Below are positions 12,694-25,174 of a DNA stretch of 64,000 nt, piece by piece; positions within the stretch are counted from its first letter, which is position 1, and each line of letters starts with the position of its first letter. Origin of the DNA: Pseudeuparius sepicola (lineage: Eukaryota; Arthropoda; Insecta; Coleoptera; Anthribidae); contig OY987298.1 in NCBI GenBank assembly GCA_963920635.1, positions 118,906,035 to 118,970,034 of the forward strand, written 5' to 3'. The notes below the pieces were generated by a model. That model saw nothing but the letters and a program-made list of their open reading frames with translations. It ran no database searches and was not told the DNA's origin. The position numbers were made by a program, and so were the translations under genes.

Positions 12694-13549
12694 TTAAGCA
12701 AACCACGCATTTTATGGGCGAAAAGTGGGTTTTTCGTAAATTAATCGAAAATTACTGCATTTAGGTATAGGAAAACTTACACAAAGTTGCATCATTTTTA
12801 GTGGTGACAAATATCGCATTAAAAAAAAGGGGGGTTTCCATTTAAAAATTTCGAGATTTAAGCACATTTTGAATGTAATTTTTATTCATATTTTGTGAAC
12901 ACCTTGTACAAGAACGGATTTATTTCTCAGCAGAGATCACTAGGTCAGGGCTTCTTGTTACACGATGACAAAAATTCGTTTTGAAATTTCGCGGTTTCCT
13001 CGTATAAACTGCTAATTGACTAGGTCTGCACCTGTAATTTTATTCGGAAAAATGTAAATATCTCAAAAACGGTTGGATTTAGACATAGGACATGTTGCAT
13101 GTTTTTGTTCCAAAATGATGCCTAGAATCCAAAAATTCAATAATATATAGGGTGTTCCATTTGAAATAAGAAGGTTGATATCGACTTCCGGTATAACCGG
13201 AAGTGCCAGATTCACCAAAATATTTTAGTTGAGCAGCGCCCATCGGCATTGGTGAGGTGCCAAATTTTCAGAATTTTCCTTCTTTTAGTTTTCCATATAT
13301 AGATCGATGCAGTTCGTGGTGGGCCACCCTGTATGTTTTTCTTGGAAATAAGTAATATATTTCAACCTTTTGCAAAAATAATCGTATTGTTACAAGCCAT
13401 GAGTATAGAGACAAGAATTTTGACTCACTGCGTTAACGAAGCCATCATAGTACAAGCTTCCCTTATAGCCCTGCTAGGTATATAATTCCCAATATATTCC
13501 CCCCTCTCAGCAGGTTACCACCCTCCCCAAAAAATTAAATTTGGGTTTA

Positions 13550-13850
13550 TTTATAGGCGAGGCCACGGGGAGCCCCAGGTCCCGGCACCTCCCCCGGGGG
13601 ACCCTTCTTCGCCACGCTCCTAATCCGCCAAGTAACTTCATAATAAGCCCGCCAGGATGCGGCCGGATCCTTCCGGACCCATCATTTATAAAGTGAGCCT
13701 GGTGCGTACGGGACCCTGCCGCGACGTGCCTGCCAAGACGGGGGTTGTTCACCCCGGGGGAGTTCGCCCTCGGGCCTGTTTCGGCAACTATCTTGATTCC
13801 GTTTCGGGGGATGACATGGCCGGGGTTCGCGGTAAATTGGGGCGGGTATT
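13550..13850. other. GC-rich patch
   Basis: A compact GC-rich, CpG-containing island in AT-rich surroundings. Peptides on both strands are compositional (proline, glycine, arginine) and match nothing I know. It could be regulatory or a conserved noncoding element; no TATA box or splice pattern supports an exon. Confidence 0.4.
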
Positions 13851-16800
13851 GGTAGCTCTTATAATTTCGGTTTGTATGCAATAATATCAAACGTTGAAAT
13901 AAAAATTACTTCAAGCGTACTCTGGGAAGCTAAACGTAGGGATGGATACACCATATACTTATAACCTAGATGGCTCGAATATCTCGGCCAATTTTTGACA
14001 GGAAAAATCTGCAGTCGATCAACATCAGTGCACTAATTAGAGATAATATCTTCTATACTCTGACCAACGAGAAGCTATAGAAAGTGAACAACATCCGAGA
14101 AATACCAACAAAAAAGACGGCCTAGGAATTATTATAGAAGAGCTTATAGTGTCCAGTTCTCAGAAATACAAATAATTAGAAAAGAATGCCGCAAATACCG
14201 GTATCATTCCTCCAGCTATAACTTCCGCCAATTCCAATAATTATCGACCTCTAAGTAGTTACGAGGGTAAGATCACAATATCTAGATCTGGACCTTTGTA
14301 ACTGAGACTTTAACAAGGCACTTTCTACGAGAAACGACACTCGCTCAAATATTTTGTTCTTATGTACGCCATATTATTTTTGGATCGAGCATTTTTTCTG
14401 ATTATAAAATTATTAATTTTTGCATAGTAGTGTGCCTTAGAACAAAAGGAGAAATATAAACTTATTAATTTCGCCAACCTTCTATTTTTGAAACAAGACT
14501 CAAAGATTCCAGGTGCGTATTTCCAATTCGCAAAACACGTCAGCGAATCGGGAGCACCCTTTGAGATCAAAGGGACGATCAAGCGGACGGATCTGCATAG
14601 AAAAAACGATTAAGCGTCGCCGGTCCAGCGCCCTCGTTTCCCTTGCCTGAAAGGGCCCTAATGGAACTTTGAGCGTTCGCACGTGATTTGTGGCGCGGCG
14701 CGGCGGCCCTATCAAAGGATCCCATCCGGGATGGGCTCTTCCGAAGAAATCTTGAAAGTTTCCGGAGTAAGTAATTTCGAATTCGGACAACATGCTTGAA
14801 GAACTTCGACCATGGCATTATTATGTATCAATTTATTGAGTTATTTAATTATACGTTCACCGGTCAGTCAGTTCCAAGAAAATTAAAACGGTTCTAAGTA
14901 AAGAGTAGCGGGTCAGTAAGTTTAAAAAAAATTCCAAATAATTTCATTCCACACAAGGAAAAATCCTTGCATTCATTGAAACATCCAAATAATTTAAACC
15001 GTGATTAAGACATCTTCCTATATAACTGTTGAAGACTTTTTTTCGCATTGCCAAATGTAAAACTATATCTAGAACATTAGATTAAAATTCACTGCTACCG
15101 CCAAACCTTCAATCACTTTTCCATTCCCTCCCCTGTTCTTCTATAAATCCCTACCCCAGTGATATGAACAACCAGTTTCAATGGCATTGTCGTACCCTTA
15201 GCATGTTCTGTATAATCGTGGACGAAAGCTTGGCTCAAACAGCTCCATCGACACAGGATGTGTCCGGAAGAACAATGATTTTCTGGTTTATTTTTAGTGA
15301 CGAATCGCTGAGTAAGCGCTTACCGCTCACCGGTGAACTAAAATATTAAAAGAGTCGATGTGGATTTTTTTTTGTTTGTCTGGAATGTCTATGCAGACAG
15401 ACTAAGTATGTATTGTCCAAGCTCCGTAACCAACGAATGTTCGCAATTTCCTACTTCATCGTGTCGGAATGTTTTGCCTCTACCTAGTAAGCGACACCAT
15501 GTTTTTGCAAGCGATTTACTGGAATCTGAATTGTTTTAGCTTTTACTGTCACTACATAACTTTATTGTGAAAATGGCTATATAAATTATCGTTGGTTGTG
15601 TAGTTACTACATATATGGTCCTGCTCAGCAAGTTGCCGTTGGTTGCTCCAAGAGTGCCGTTAGTTGTTCATAAGGAAACTACCTTTATTATCGCAAATTT
15701 ACCTCCTACTTACCGTTGGTTGTTTATTGTCAACCTACATTACCCACCTTTCTAGTAAAAGAACCCACAGACGTGTGGTAAGTTTACACTAATTTATATA
15801 TACTATACAGGGTATAGGAATAATATTTCAGGGCTCAAATCTTCGATTGCCTTTATCTATACGTTTCTAGTCTATGATTACCTTTGCCAAGGGTTTTAGA
15901 TCTACATATATTATTTATGTAGATTTACTCTTTCCTACGTATTTCCTGTCGGATGCTGAATTTTTGGTGTCACTGAACATAGGGTTCGACATGTAGGATT
16001 TTAGCAAGTTTTTCTCAAAGTCATAACAAGTCAATTTTCTTAGTCTAATTTCTGTATTATCAAATAAATTTCCTTTCTTTGTGGTTTTCCTGCTCTCAGA
16101 ATAAGATCTCAAAGGAGTAGATAGGTGGCATCCAAAATAATTGTATCAATAAATAACTAATTATGTTTTGACTAATTTCTAAGAAATAATAATATGAGTC
16201 TTGATTAAAAACCTCCACAGGCGGAATATGATGATTCATCGGGAAGAAACTCAGTTTCAATAATAATAATATTTGAACACATCCTACACATTTATTCTTA
16301 ACGGAAATCACTATGTACCAGTGCTATCTATATACTGTACTGGATCTCAACAATCACAGTCCAAATTCGTTGTCTTGGTTACCACCTTTATTGCTTAACC
16401 TTTAAAAATCACAAATAAACTTGTCGGATACTGTCACTGACCAAGAATATACTCTCAGCTCCAAAAGTCGCACTAAAATCGCGTTATAACCTTCTTAAGT
16501 TCCCTCAGGCATAATTCCCAGGGCTTATAATTAATTCAAATGGAAGCCTGGAGACTTCTCTAGAATATTCCTGGCCAATGACTGAAGCAAAAATCAAAGT
16601 TCTAGCAAATTTCTAGAAACTGATGGAAGCTCTACAGAGAAAACAATGGAAACTAAAAGGAAATGGGGCCCTGGGGGCCTCAGGCCAACAAAGATGCGAC
16701 GGAAAATGCCTCTAAATTAATTACAGAAATTATAAAACTGTATAAGTGGAATACCCAAACTTAAAATTCATCTGCTAAGTCTTTGAGTAGGTTAGAAAAC

Positions 16801-16959
16801 AGTGCAGACATGTTCATTGAAAGCTGATATAACAACTTTAGAGTCATTTTTCGTTACAATACTTATAACTTCTATTTTGGACAGATGAATCAATCTGAGA
16901 ATCAAGATCTCACATCATAAGCAGGTTCCGCCTCGTTCCCGTCAAAAAAGGGTAAAATG
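13851..16959. other. No gene recognised; GC patch at 14.5-14.75 kb
   Basis: Mostly AT-rich unassigned DNA. A GC-rich section lies at about 14540-14750. Near 15590-15730 four imperfect copies of a CCGTTGGTTGT-like word occur in 150 bases. A CAGGGTATAGG word is at about 15808. No homology is seen. Confidence 0.35.
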
Positions 16960-17290
16960 GCAGTATTTTCCCAGGCGTAAACCGGCCCGCGATACGGCCC
17001 TTAAGTGATTCGTGGGATCTGTCGGCCGCACGCCCGGTAAAAGACGTTATCGCGAAACAACCCCATTTTTTATTGCCGTCCCCTGCGGCCGCCCATGATT
17101 TGATTGTTCCGGCCTATCTCCGGATCGGGCCCAAATCCAGGGCCCTTGCTGGGATCCGTGTCGAACCTTAAGGGCGCGGGGGCCGACGGTGGCAAATTGC
17201 GGCCCCCGTTTCACCTGCGGAATCCGGCCGGCTGACAGGTCGGTAGCGCGTCGGCCGTGGGGCCTGACTCCCCCTTACCTGGAAAGAAAA
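16960..17290. other. GC-rich patch
   Basis: A second compact GC-rich, CpG-dense island with GGCCGC, GGGCCC and CGGCC words. No protein or RNA family is recognised. It is similar in size and character to the patches at 13.6, 14.6, 30.0 and 33.2 kb, but does not share sequence with them that I can see. Confidence 0.4.
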
Positions 17291-17339
17291 GATACGTTTC
17301 AGTACATGTGCCGCAAAGAAGAGGGACAGTATCTTAATT

Positions 17340-17587
17340 CGAAGATTTTATCGGGGTCCTGGACGAGGATTTACGCACAATATGGGTCTCCTGCAGTATT
17401 GAAGATTTATTATCATCTCTACGACAAAAATGTCCTAAAATGGAGAGTAGTAATATATTACAGTTTAACTTACGCAAGTTGCCTTAACGTTAATTAAATA
17501 TTGCCGTAGAGGTTATAGTAAACCTTCAATACTGGAGGAGACCCATATTGGGCGTACATCCTTGTTCAGGAATCCGATAAACTCTTC
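17340..17587. repeat. Imperfect inverted repeat with arms of about 90 bp
   Basis: The left arm (about 17341-17432) and right arm (about 17497-17587) share inverted text such as CAATATGGGTCTCCT, CAGTATTGAAG, TTATCGG and CCTCTACG/CTCTACG. They differ by scattered substitutions around a loop of about 65 bases. It is MITE-like; no clear target-site duplication is seen. Confidence 0.65.
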
Positions 17588-18372
17588 TAAATAACATATT
17601 CAAACCAAATTTAGCACACAAGTAAATATGTGGATATTGTATAGCGAGAAACTGTGGACAGAGGCAAAAGACTCATTCAATTCTGAAAAAAAGTATGTTT
17701 ACATTTTTCGTACAATGTGTTTTTGAGTTTCTCTACAAAATTTCAAAGTCCTGATCAAAAAACCTGGGACACCCTTTTCCCTAAAAACAAGCGTTAAACC
17801 CTTGCCGAAGATTTTTAAACTAAGGATGTGTGCAAGCGCATTTGCAACATCTGGCTCAAGGATCGCTTGAACGGACTATACCCGTATAGTGGTGTGTGAT
17901 GTGCTCTGTTCATTACATTTTCGTTAAAACTTATTGCTGATCATTTAAAACGATATCGATATCTTGCTGAAGTACCTTAGCAAATAATAAATTGATTCAA
18001 ATACCTACAACATAAAATCCCATTGTTGATTCAATAATTCTTAAGCCAATATTTGGCGCCAGGCTACTTTTGATTACTTCCCCAAATTATAATCCTCCGC
18101 TATTTCGCACCAGTTGACCCGTGCCAAAATTTTATTCAGAGTTAATACCCGTGGAGTACGATATTTTTTAATCCCAAAAATAAAATTTCCGTTCCTCTAC
18201 GATTTTTTTAAACAGTTTTCCGACCCTTTACCTCGTTCGTTGCTTCATCCACCATCCTAACATAAAGTGCAATGTTGCACCATTTCAGAAAAATCGTAAT
18301 CTTGTTTGCAAATATTAAAAAAATTCAATTATTCTATTTATATGTTAATAGCAATTTTTTAAAAAATATATA

Positions 18373-20432
18373 CAGGGTGGACCACCACGAACTGCATCGA
18401 TCTATACAGGGTGAGTCACATCTAAAGGCAGAGCCGAAAACACAAGGTAGAACTCGCTAAAATAAACACATATGCTTAATAAACATTAGCCCAAAAAAGC
18501 TTGGTTCTCCATATACAGCGTGTTGAAAATTTTCCAAAAATAACATATTTTTTTAATTTCTTTCGATCCCATTTAGGAATTCCAACCAAATTTGGTACAC
18601 ATTATACACTGGACGGTTGCCATTTTGTGGAATAATTTGACCCCGTTCCGATCACCAGCGGCGTAGGTACAAATAGTTACTGTAAATAATTGTAGAAAAA
18701 AAGTAGTACGGCCCTGTGCAAAACCAAAAATTTTGCCTTTTTTGGATAGCCCATTTAATTTGAAACAAAAAGTGCCTCCTGGTATTTTTTTTATTTCTGG
18801 TACAGTTTCTTCGTAATTTCGGATTTTTTAAACTAGTGTCAAGGTGATTATGCTGGCATTTAAAATAAAGTTATTTGTATCTACGCCGCTGCTCATCTGA
18901 ACAGGGCCAAATTATTGCACAAAATGACAACCCATAATATGTATAAAATAATTCCTAAACGGGCTAGAAAAAAATTAAAAAATATTTGGAAAAGTTTCAA
19001 CACTCTGTATATGGAGAACCAAGCGTTTTTGAGCTAATGTTTATTAAGCATATGTGCTTATTTTAGCGAATTCTACCTTGTGTTTTCGGCTCTGCCTTTA
19101 GATGTGACTCACCCTGTATATGGAAAACTAAAAGTAGGAAAATTCTGAAAATTTGGCACCTCACCAATGCGGATGGGCGCTGCTCAACTAAAATATTTTG
19201 GTGACTCTGACACTTCCGGTTATACCGGAAGTCGATATCAACTTTCTTAACTCAAATGGAACACCCTGTATATTATTGCATTTTTGGATGCTAGGCATTA
19301 TTTTGGAACAAAAACATTCAACATGTCCTATGTATAAATCCAACCGTTTTTGAGATAATTTGCATTTTTCCGAAAAAAATTACTGATGCAGACCTAAAGT
19401 TAATTAGCAATTTATACGAGGAAACCGCAAAATTTCAAAACGAATTTTTGGCATCGTGTAACCAAGCCCTGACCTAGTGATCTCTGATGAGAAATAAATC
19501 CGTTCTTATACAGGGTGTTCCAAAATATGAATAAAAATTACATTCAAAATGTGCTTAAATCTCGAAATTTTCAAATGGAAACCGCCATTTTTTTTAATGC
19601 GATCTTATTCACCACTAGAAATGATGACAACTTTGTGTAAGGTTTCCTATACCTAAATGCAGTAATTTTCGATTAATTTACGAAAAACCCACTTTTCGCC
19701 CATAAAATGCGAATTAGCCGTGGACGTTTAAAAGACAATCGCGGCTGAGGAAATGCCACTTGGTTTATAAATTATTGTCGACAATAATGCCGGCGCGCTT
19801 AAATTACACAAACGAAGACTATTTAAATTTGTTTATTACCTACGGAGAATACATAATCTTCGTTTGTGTAATTTAAGCGCGCCGGCATTATTGTTGACAA
19901 TAATTTATAAACCAAGTGACATTTCCTCAGCTGCGATTGTCTTTTCAACGTCCACGGCTAATTCGCATTTTATGGGCGAAAAGTGGGTTTTTCGTAAATT
20001 AATCGAAAATTACTGCATTTAGGTATAGGAAACCTTACACAAAGTTGTCATCATTTTTAGTGGTGAATAAGATCGCATTAAAAAAAATGGGGGTTTCCAT
20101 TTGAAAATTTTGAGATTTAAGCACATTTTGAACGTAATTTTTATTCATATACATATATATTTATACACGATGCCAAAAATTCGTTTTGAAATTTTGCGAT
20201 TTCCTCGTATAAATTGCTAATTAATTATTGACTTTAGGTCTGCACCGGTAATTTTTTTCGGAAAAATGCAAATATCTCAAAAACGGTTGGATTTAGACGT
20301 AGGACGTGTTGCATATTTTTGTTCCAAAATGATGCCTAGAATCCAAAAATGCAATAATGTACAGGGTGTTCTATTTGAGATAAGAAATTTAATATCGACT
20401 TCCGGTATAACCGGAAGTGCTAGATTCGCCAA
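18373..20432. mobile_element. Foldback element FB-2, second copy of the FB-1 family
   Basis: It starts CAGGGTGGACCACCACGAAC after TA and carries the same arms as FB-1 (CTTCCGGTTATACCGGAAGT, GATGCAGACCTAAAG, CGAAAAACCCACTTTT). It folds around the inner palindrome centred near 19845. The left arm is interrupted by a 710 bp MITE. The right arm stops after GATTCGCCAAAATA, where the pentanucleotide microsatellite begins, so its right end is lost or displaced. No coding sequence is present. Confidence 0.8.
18407..19116. mobile_element. 710 bp palindromic MITE inserted in FB-2
   Basis: The ends are CAGGGTGAGTCACATCTAAA and its inverse. The arms (about 18407-18680 and 18845-19116) remain alignable for over 250 bases, through GGCAGAGCCGAAAACACAAG, GCTTGGTTCTCCATATAC and CAGCGGCGTAG. 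FB-1 has the uninterrupted target GATCTATATATGG; here it reads GATCTATA, element, TATATGG, so a TA was duplicated on insertion. TA target and long inverted arms point to Tc1/mariner-type mobilisation in trans, as an inference. Confidence 0.85.
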
Positions 20433-20434
20433 AA

Positions 20435-20763
20435 TATAATATAATATAATATAATATAATATAATATAACATAACATAACATAACATAACATAACATAAC
20501 ATAACATAACATAACATAACATAACATAACATAACATAACATAACATAACATAACATAACATAACATAACATAACATAACATAACATAACATAACATAAC
20601 ATAACATAACATAACATAACATAACATAACATAACATAACATAACATAACATAACATAACATAATATAATATAATATAATATAATATAATATAATATAAT
20701 ATAATATAATATAATATAATATAATATAATATAATATATAATAATATAATATAATATAATATA
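20435..20763. repeat. Three-block pentanucleotide microsatellite
   Basis: Six ATAAT units (20436-20465), then 39 uninterrupted ATAAC units (20466-20660), then about 19 ATAAT units with one interruption near 20736-20740. It begins where FB-2 reads CCAAAATATTTTAG, and that word reappears at its right end (AAATATTTTAG). The array therefore seems to have grown from inside the element. The long open frames reading Leu-Cys-Tyr-Val-Met across it are artefacts of the 5-base period. Confidence 0.95.
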
Positions 20764-22721
20764 AATATTTTAGGGTAAAATTTTTGGAAGAGGTACATTT
20801 TAAAATCGCACTGTGTAGGGATTATAAAAGTGGAATTATGTAATCAAGGAAACAGGTTGATTTTTTTTGTAAAACATTGCTGGTGATAGTGGGAGGTGCG
20901 ACCGAGTTTTCTTCATTCGATTTCTTTGGGATTTTGGCCCTTTCACATTGCAAGAATTGTCGTTCATTAATCGTTGCAGTTCTCAACGTACGCTGGTTAT
21001 ATTTCGCCAAAGCAAAGGTGTGAAAGCGTGTGTTTCTTTGTCATAAAAAATCAGACATTTTTTTATTGGCATTATTCTATCTATTAAGTTTCGCCCGCAG
21101 TAGACTTAGCTAATTATTTTCTAAGCTCCTCCTAGGCCGCTCCACGTCATTAAATTTGTAAGTAAAAGAGTAAATGTAACTTATAGTCTAATAATTTTCA
21201 TTATTTTAGGGCCTTTTATTTTTCTTCTGGTTTCTCCTGTTTAATCTACGTGTCTTCTCGATTCCAAGTGATTGATACTTTGTTTGAACTATTTAGGTAT
21301 TGTCAGCTGTTTGTCCAACAACGCTGACACCTGATTTATTATTTATAATAATAATAAATAATAATAATAATAATAATAATAATTCTCACCCTCGCAATAC
21401 TCCAAACTAGGAGTACCCGAGAAGCAACCACATGCTTGTGCGGGGGAGGGGGGCAATTACTATTATTTTGTCTTCGTTGCCATTGGCGGCTAGGGCCGAC
21501 TTTTTTCCCGATAGAACTAGGATAGCATTCGCTCAAGTACTACGGAAAACCCTAGAAAACCGTAGTAATCCCAGTGAGTGTAGGACAATTAGTAAAGCAC
21601 ACGGATAAAGCTATTTAGCAATACCGTGTACCCACATTTGTCCAGCGCTCTTGGCCATAGCGGTGTTTGTCTTTAAAGACATATGCATGCGCCTGCCTCG
21701 AACCAAGGTCGATCGAAGGCAGAAAAACATGCAGTCTAAAAACTCAGCGCCGGTACGAGCGACGCCACCGCGGCCCTTGTTTGATATCAATGGTGTATGG
21801 TAAAATTCTTGGATAGAAAATTGCTGGAGCTGGTTTTTGAGGTGTCTGCATCCTTAGAAGAGACCCTTGCAAAAGATCCAGAACAGGAAAGTACCCAGAG
21901 TAACTTTATTAATTAGTTTATATTTATTTAAAGTGTTCTTGTTGAACGTTTCGTTGTTATTATTATTTTTTTTAATTTAAATATTTTCTTAATAGTAAAT
22001 TTCCTAGAATCTTGAATATAGATATTATTTGCCAGCATATTATGCAAAATGAGTCTAAACCATAATATGTGATCACATTCGTTATCCATTTATAGAGGTT
22101 AAATACCAACTTTAATTTTTCGAACTAACTACTATACCGAATGTCCACCTAGACTTCAAGGTAATAGTAGGAAACAGCAATTAATTTAATTGGTATATTT
22201 TAGGCAATAAATTTGTGAAAAGAAAAAGTGTACCAGCGTAGGGTTTCTGACTTCCTGCTAAAGCTGGTCCAATTTGTTATTGTCATTTAAGTAGAAAGCC
22301 TTCTTTTCCTCACAAACATAATATAAAAAATTAAATAAATTGAAATTCTTAAAGCAACAAAAGCGGTATCAGAGTGAAAATCTCACCATAGGCATTTTAA
22401 GCTGTGTGCTTATGGAAAGATAAAAATGCAGGGTGGTCAAGAAACAACATCGAACAGTATAATTTAATTTGTTGACCACTGCGTTTTTGGGGAAATTATT
22501 TTTAACATAAGTTGCTTCTCTTCCCATATCTTTCACTCAACGATATTTATACGTATCAAAAACTTGCAACAACTGTTCAATGCATCGGATTTTTAAAAAT
22601 CCATATACCACTATAAGTATAGGAGATTGAAATCGACCACAAAATACTAAACAATAATTATTATTAACTACTAAGCATAAAACAGGTTGTTGGCTTCGTC
22701 TGTTTTTATAAAAAAAACTTA
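20764..22721. other. No gene recognised; (AAT)n microsatellite at 21.34-21.38 kb
   Basis: Unassigned DNA. A trinucleotide (AAT)n tract covers about 21337-21383. A GC-richer section follows at 21400-21800 without recognisable coding content. Confidence 0.4.
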
Positions 22722-23578
22722 CATACAGTGTTGATAGAAATTGTGGAATATTGCTTATATTTCTTAAAATATTCCTCATATCAAAAACATGTTTTAATAA
22801 AAGTGTTAGGGGAAATTATTTCCCGTTTAGTGATATCAAGCAATCTTTTGTAGCACAAAAAATGTGGTTGCCATGGTAACCGATTTAATTTTTTTAAATG
22901 GCACCATATACTTTTTTTGGTGAAAATTGATACATTGGAACTTTCTGAATACGATACAATACAATTTTAATGGGGTTGCATAAGAAAAAAATACAAAAAA
23001 AATAAGTTTTCTATTATGCTATTGACAATGTTTATCAAAATGATTATTAACATCAAGTTAGCCATGCCAAAATCAGAACAATGCGAAACTGTCACTAGCT
23101 GTATAACTGTGTACATTGTTACACTAAACGTACTGTGTACTTAAGTACTTAGTATGTTATCCTGTATTATTTCCGTTTCACTTGATTCAAGCGTCATTAT
23201 AACTTACTAGGTACTTAAGTACACAGAAAATTGAGTAAAAAAATACGTTTACTGTCACAATGCACACAATTACAAGCAACTGACAGCTAGTGACAGTTTC
23301 CCATTATTCTGATTTTGGCATAAACATTGTCAATAGCATAATAGAAAACTTATTTTTTTTTTGTATTTTTTTCTTATGCGACCCCATCAAAATTGTATTG
23401 TATCGTATTCAGAAAGTTCCAATATATCAATTTTTACCAAAAAACGTATATGGTGCCATTTAAAAAAATCAAGTCGGTTACCATGGCAACCACATTTTTT
23501 GTGCTACGAAAGATTGCTTGATATCACTAAATTGGATATAATTTCCCCTAACACTTTTATTAAAACAAGTTTTACATA

Positions 23579-25174
23579 CACTCACCGGCACGAAAAACGG
23601 AGCACTTACAATTTTTATTTAAAAAATGTGAAATTTTAATACTTTGCGATGGTTTATTATTATAATAAGTTAAACGCAAACAACAACATGTTTTAAATAA
23701 TTTCTAATAACAATTGGGCGCTTTTTTTTTTAAATAAAAACTTTTGTTACAATTTAAAAAATTAGAACGATAAACCCACATTGGTGTTGTGGCAATTCAT
23801 AAACTTAAACGATTTTTGAGCAAAAACTAATGAGGAGCATTTTTAATAACGGGTATTACCCCCGCGAGCTCGAATGATTGCATGCATTCTCCGTGGCATG
23901 CCTAAAATCAAATGGCGAATGTCCTCTTGAGGAATAAGGTCCCATTCCTCTAAAAGAGCTTGTTTCAACTGATTTATGGTTAAAGGAGCAGGAACGCGAC
24001 TTCGCATTCTTCGCCCAAGCATGTCCCAAACATGTTCAATCGGGTTCGCATCTGGACTTAACGCTGGCCACTCCAAAACAGGAATGTTTACATCATTTAA
24101 ATACTGTCGAGTGATTCTTGCGGTATGAGGTCTGGCATTATCATGCATGAGAAGAAAGTTATTTCCAATAAAATCAACATACGGGACAACAAAATCTTGG
24201 AGAATTTCATCAATGTACCTGGCAGCAGTTAAGGAGCCTCTTGGAACGATGTACAACTCAGTGTGTGCCTCCAGAGAAATTCCAGCCCACACCATTACTG
24301 AACCTACTTGGTATCCTACTGTAGGACTGAAGGTACATTCTGCAAAACGCTCTTGTGGTCTTCGCCATACTCTCTCGCGACCATCTGGAGATCGCAGGCT
24401 AAACCTGGACTCATCAGTAAATAAAATTCGCCCCCAATCATTTTCACCCCAGTGCTCATGATTTCTGGCAAACCGAAGTCGCGCAACACGATGACGCCTA
24501 AGAAGCTCTGGACCTGTTGCAGGTCTACGACTGGTAAGATTCGCTTCTCCAAGTCTTCGTCTAACTGTACGTTCGCTTACATTGGTATTCCGAACATGAT
24601 GAAGTCTATTTCTGATTTCTACAGCTGTAGCACGACGATCTCGTAGACTTTGCAAGAGGATGAAGCGATCATCATGAGCGTTAGTTTTTCGTTGGGGAAC
24701 AGTTCCAGGTCGTCTGGTGTAAGCTCTAGTTTCCAAAAAACGTGTATAAATACGGTGCACAGTGCTATTGGATACGGCATATTGTTGGGCAACATATCGC
24801 TCAGTTCTTCCGTCTTGAAGCAACGCAACAATAGCAGCCGCTGTTTCAGGATTAACAGCCATATTTTTACCTTAAATAAACGCAGTACAGCTTTGAACTG
24901 TTTCACTTCTTTAAACTCAGACTTGTCAAAACAATAAAAACAAAAGAAAAGTCATGGCCAACTAAGACTTGTGCACTTTTTAATTTTTGGAAATTTTTAT
25001 TCAAAACAGTCTAGTCTTGCTTTTCAAATAAACGTTTAATTGTTGTTAGATATTACTTAAAACATGTTGTTGTTTGCTTTTAACTTATTATAATAATAAA
25101 CCATTGTAAAGTATTAAAATTTTACATTTTTTAAATAAAAATTATAAGTGCTCCGTTTTTCGTGCCGGTGAGTG
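23579..25174 (-). mobile_element. Complete Tc1-like transposon, 1,596 bp
   Basis: Both ends are CACTCACCGGCACGAAAAAC and its inverse, flanked by TA (23577-23578 and 25175-25176). The terminal inverted repeats extend about 137 bp (23579-23717 and 25038-25174) with few differences. They enclose one intact transposase gene on the minus strand. The uninterrupted target is preserved in the opposite arm of FB-3. Length, TA target, long inverted repeats and D34E catalytic spacing agree with the Tc1 family. It is potentially autonomous. Confidence 0.95.
23843..24862 (-). CDS. Tc1-like transposase, intact
   Basis: This is a 339-residue cut-and-paste transposase, a normal length for Tc1. Residues 1-60 form the first helix-turn-helix of the paired-like DNA-binding region (ETAAAIVALL, YAVSNSTVHRIYTRF), with a second at about 65-115 (VSERTVRRRLGEANL). 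The DDE catalytic domain has Asp150 in RILFTDESRF, Asp241 in LMHDNARPHTA and Glu276 in ANPIEHVWD. There are 34 residues between the last two, the D34E pattern typical of Tc1. GHMGG-like glycine text is replaced by SVMVWAGIS at about 188-196. The start ATG opens MAVNPETAA right after the left-hand untranslated region. There is no frameshift or stop, so it may be active. The protein would bind the inverted repeats and insert at TA. Confidence 0.95.
   Translation of the reverse strand: MAVNPETAAAIVALLQDGRTERYVAQQYAVSNSTVHRIYTRFLETRAYTRRPGTVPQRKTNAHDDRFILLQSLRDRRATAVEIRNRLHHVRNTNVSERTVRRRLGEANLTSRRPATGPELLRRHRVARLRFARNHEHWGENDWGRILFTDESRFSLRSPDGRERVWRRPQERFAECTFSPTVGYQVGSVMVWAGISLEAHTELYIVPRGSLTAARYIDEILQDFVVPYVDFIGNNFLLMHDNARPHTARITRQYLNDVNIPVLEWPALSPDANPIEHVWDMLGRRMRSRVPAPLTINQLKQALLEEWDLIPQEDIRHLILGMPRRMHAIIRARGGNTRY

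Larger units (their letters stand above)
8830..13331. mobile_element. Foldback element FB-1 (TA-CAGGGTG ends), carrying a 3 kb insert
   Basis: The left end begins CAGGGTGACCC after TA; the right end is the reverse complement, ending CACCCTG before TA. The two arms (about 8830-9409 and 12690-13331) are inverted copies of the same text, including a CTTCCGGTTATACCGGAAGT palindrome, CATCGATCTATATATGG and a CGTTTTTGAGATAT-type word. A second copy of the family is FB-2 at 18.4-20.4 kb. The left arm lacks about 60 bases present in the right arm. No transposase is visible, so it is non-autonomous. Tc1/mariner-type mobilisation is only suggested by the TA flank. Confidence 0.8.

Noticed and set aside
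13507..13890. Open frames of 127 and 75 residues on opposite strands
   Set aside because: Compositional frames in a GC-rich patch; neither peptide resembles a known family.
20277..20798. Long open frames encoding Leu-Cys-Tyr-Val-Met repeats
   Set aside because: They are produced by the stop-free 5-base period of the ATAAT/ATAAC microsatellite; no start context or homology.
24147..24906. Several open frames of 64-104 residues overlapping the transposase
   Set aside because: Alternative-frame shadows of the Tc1-like transposase, which has clear catalytic motifs.
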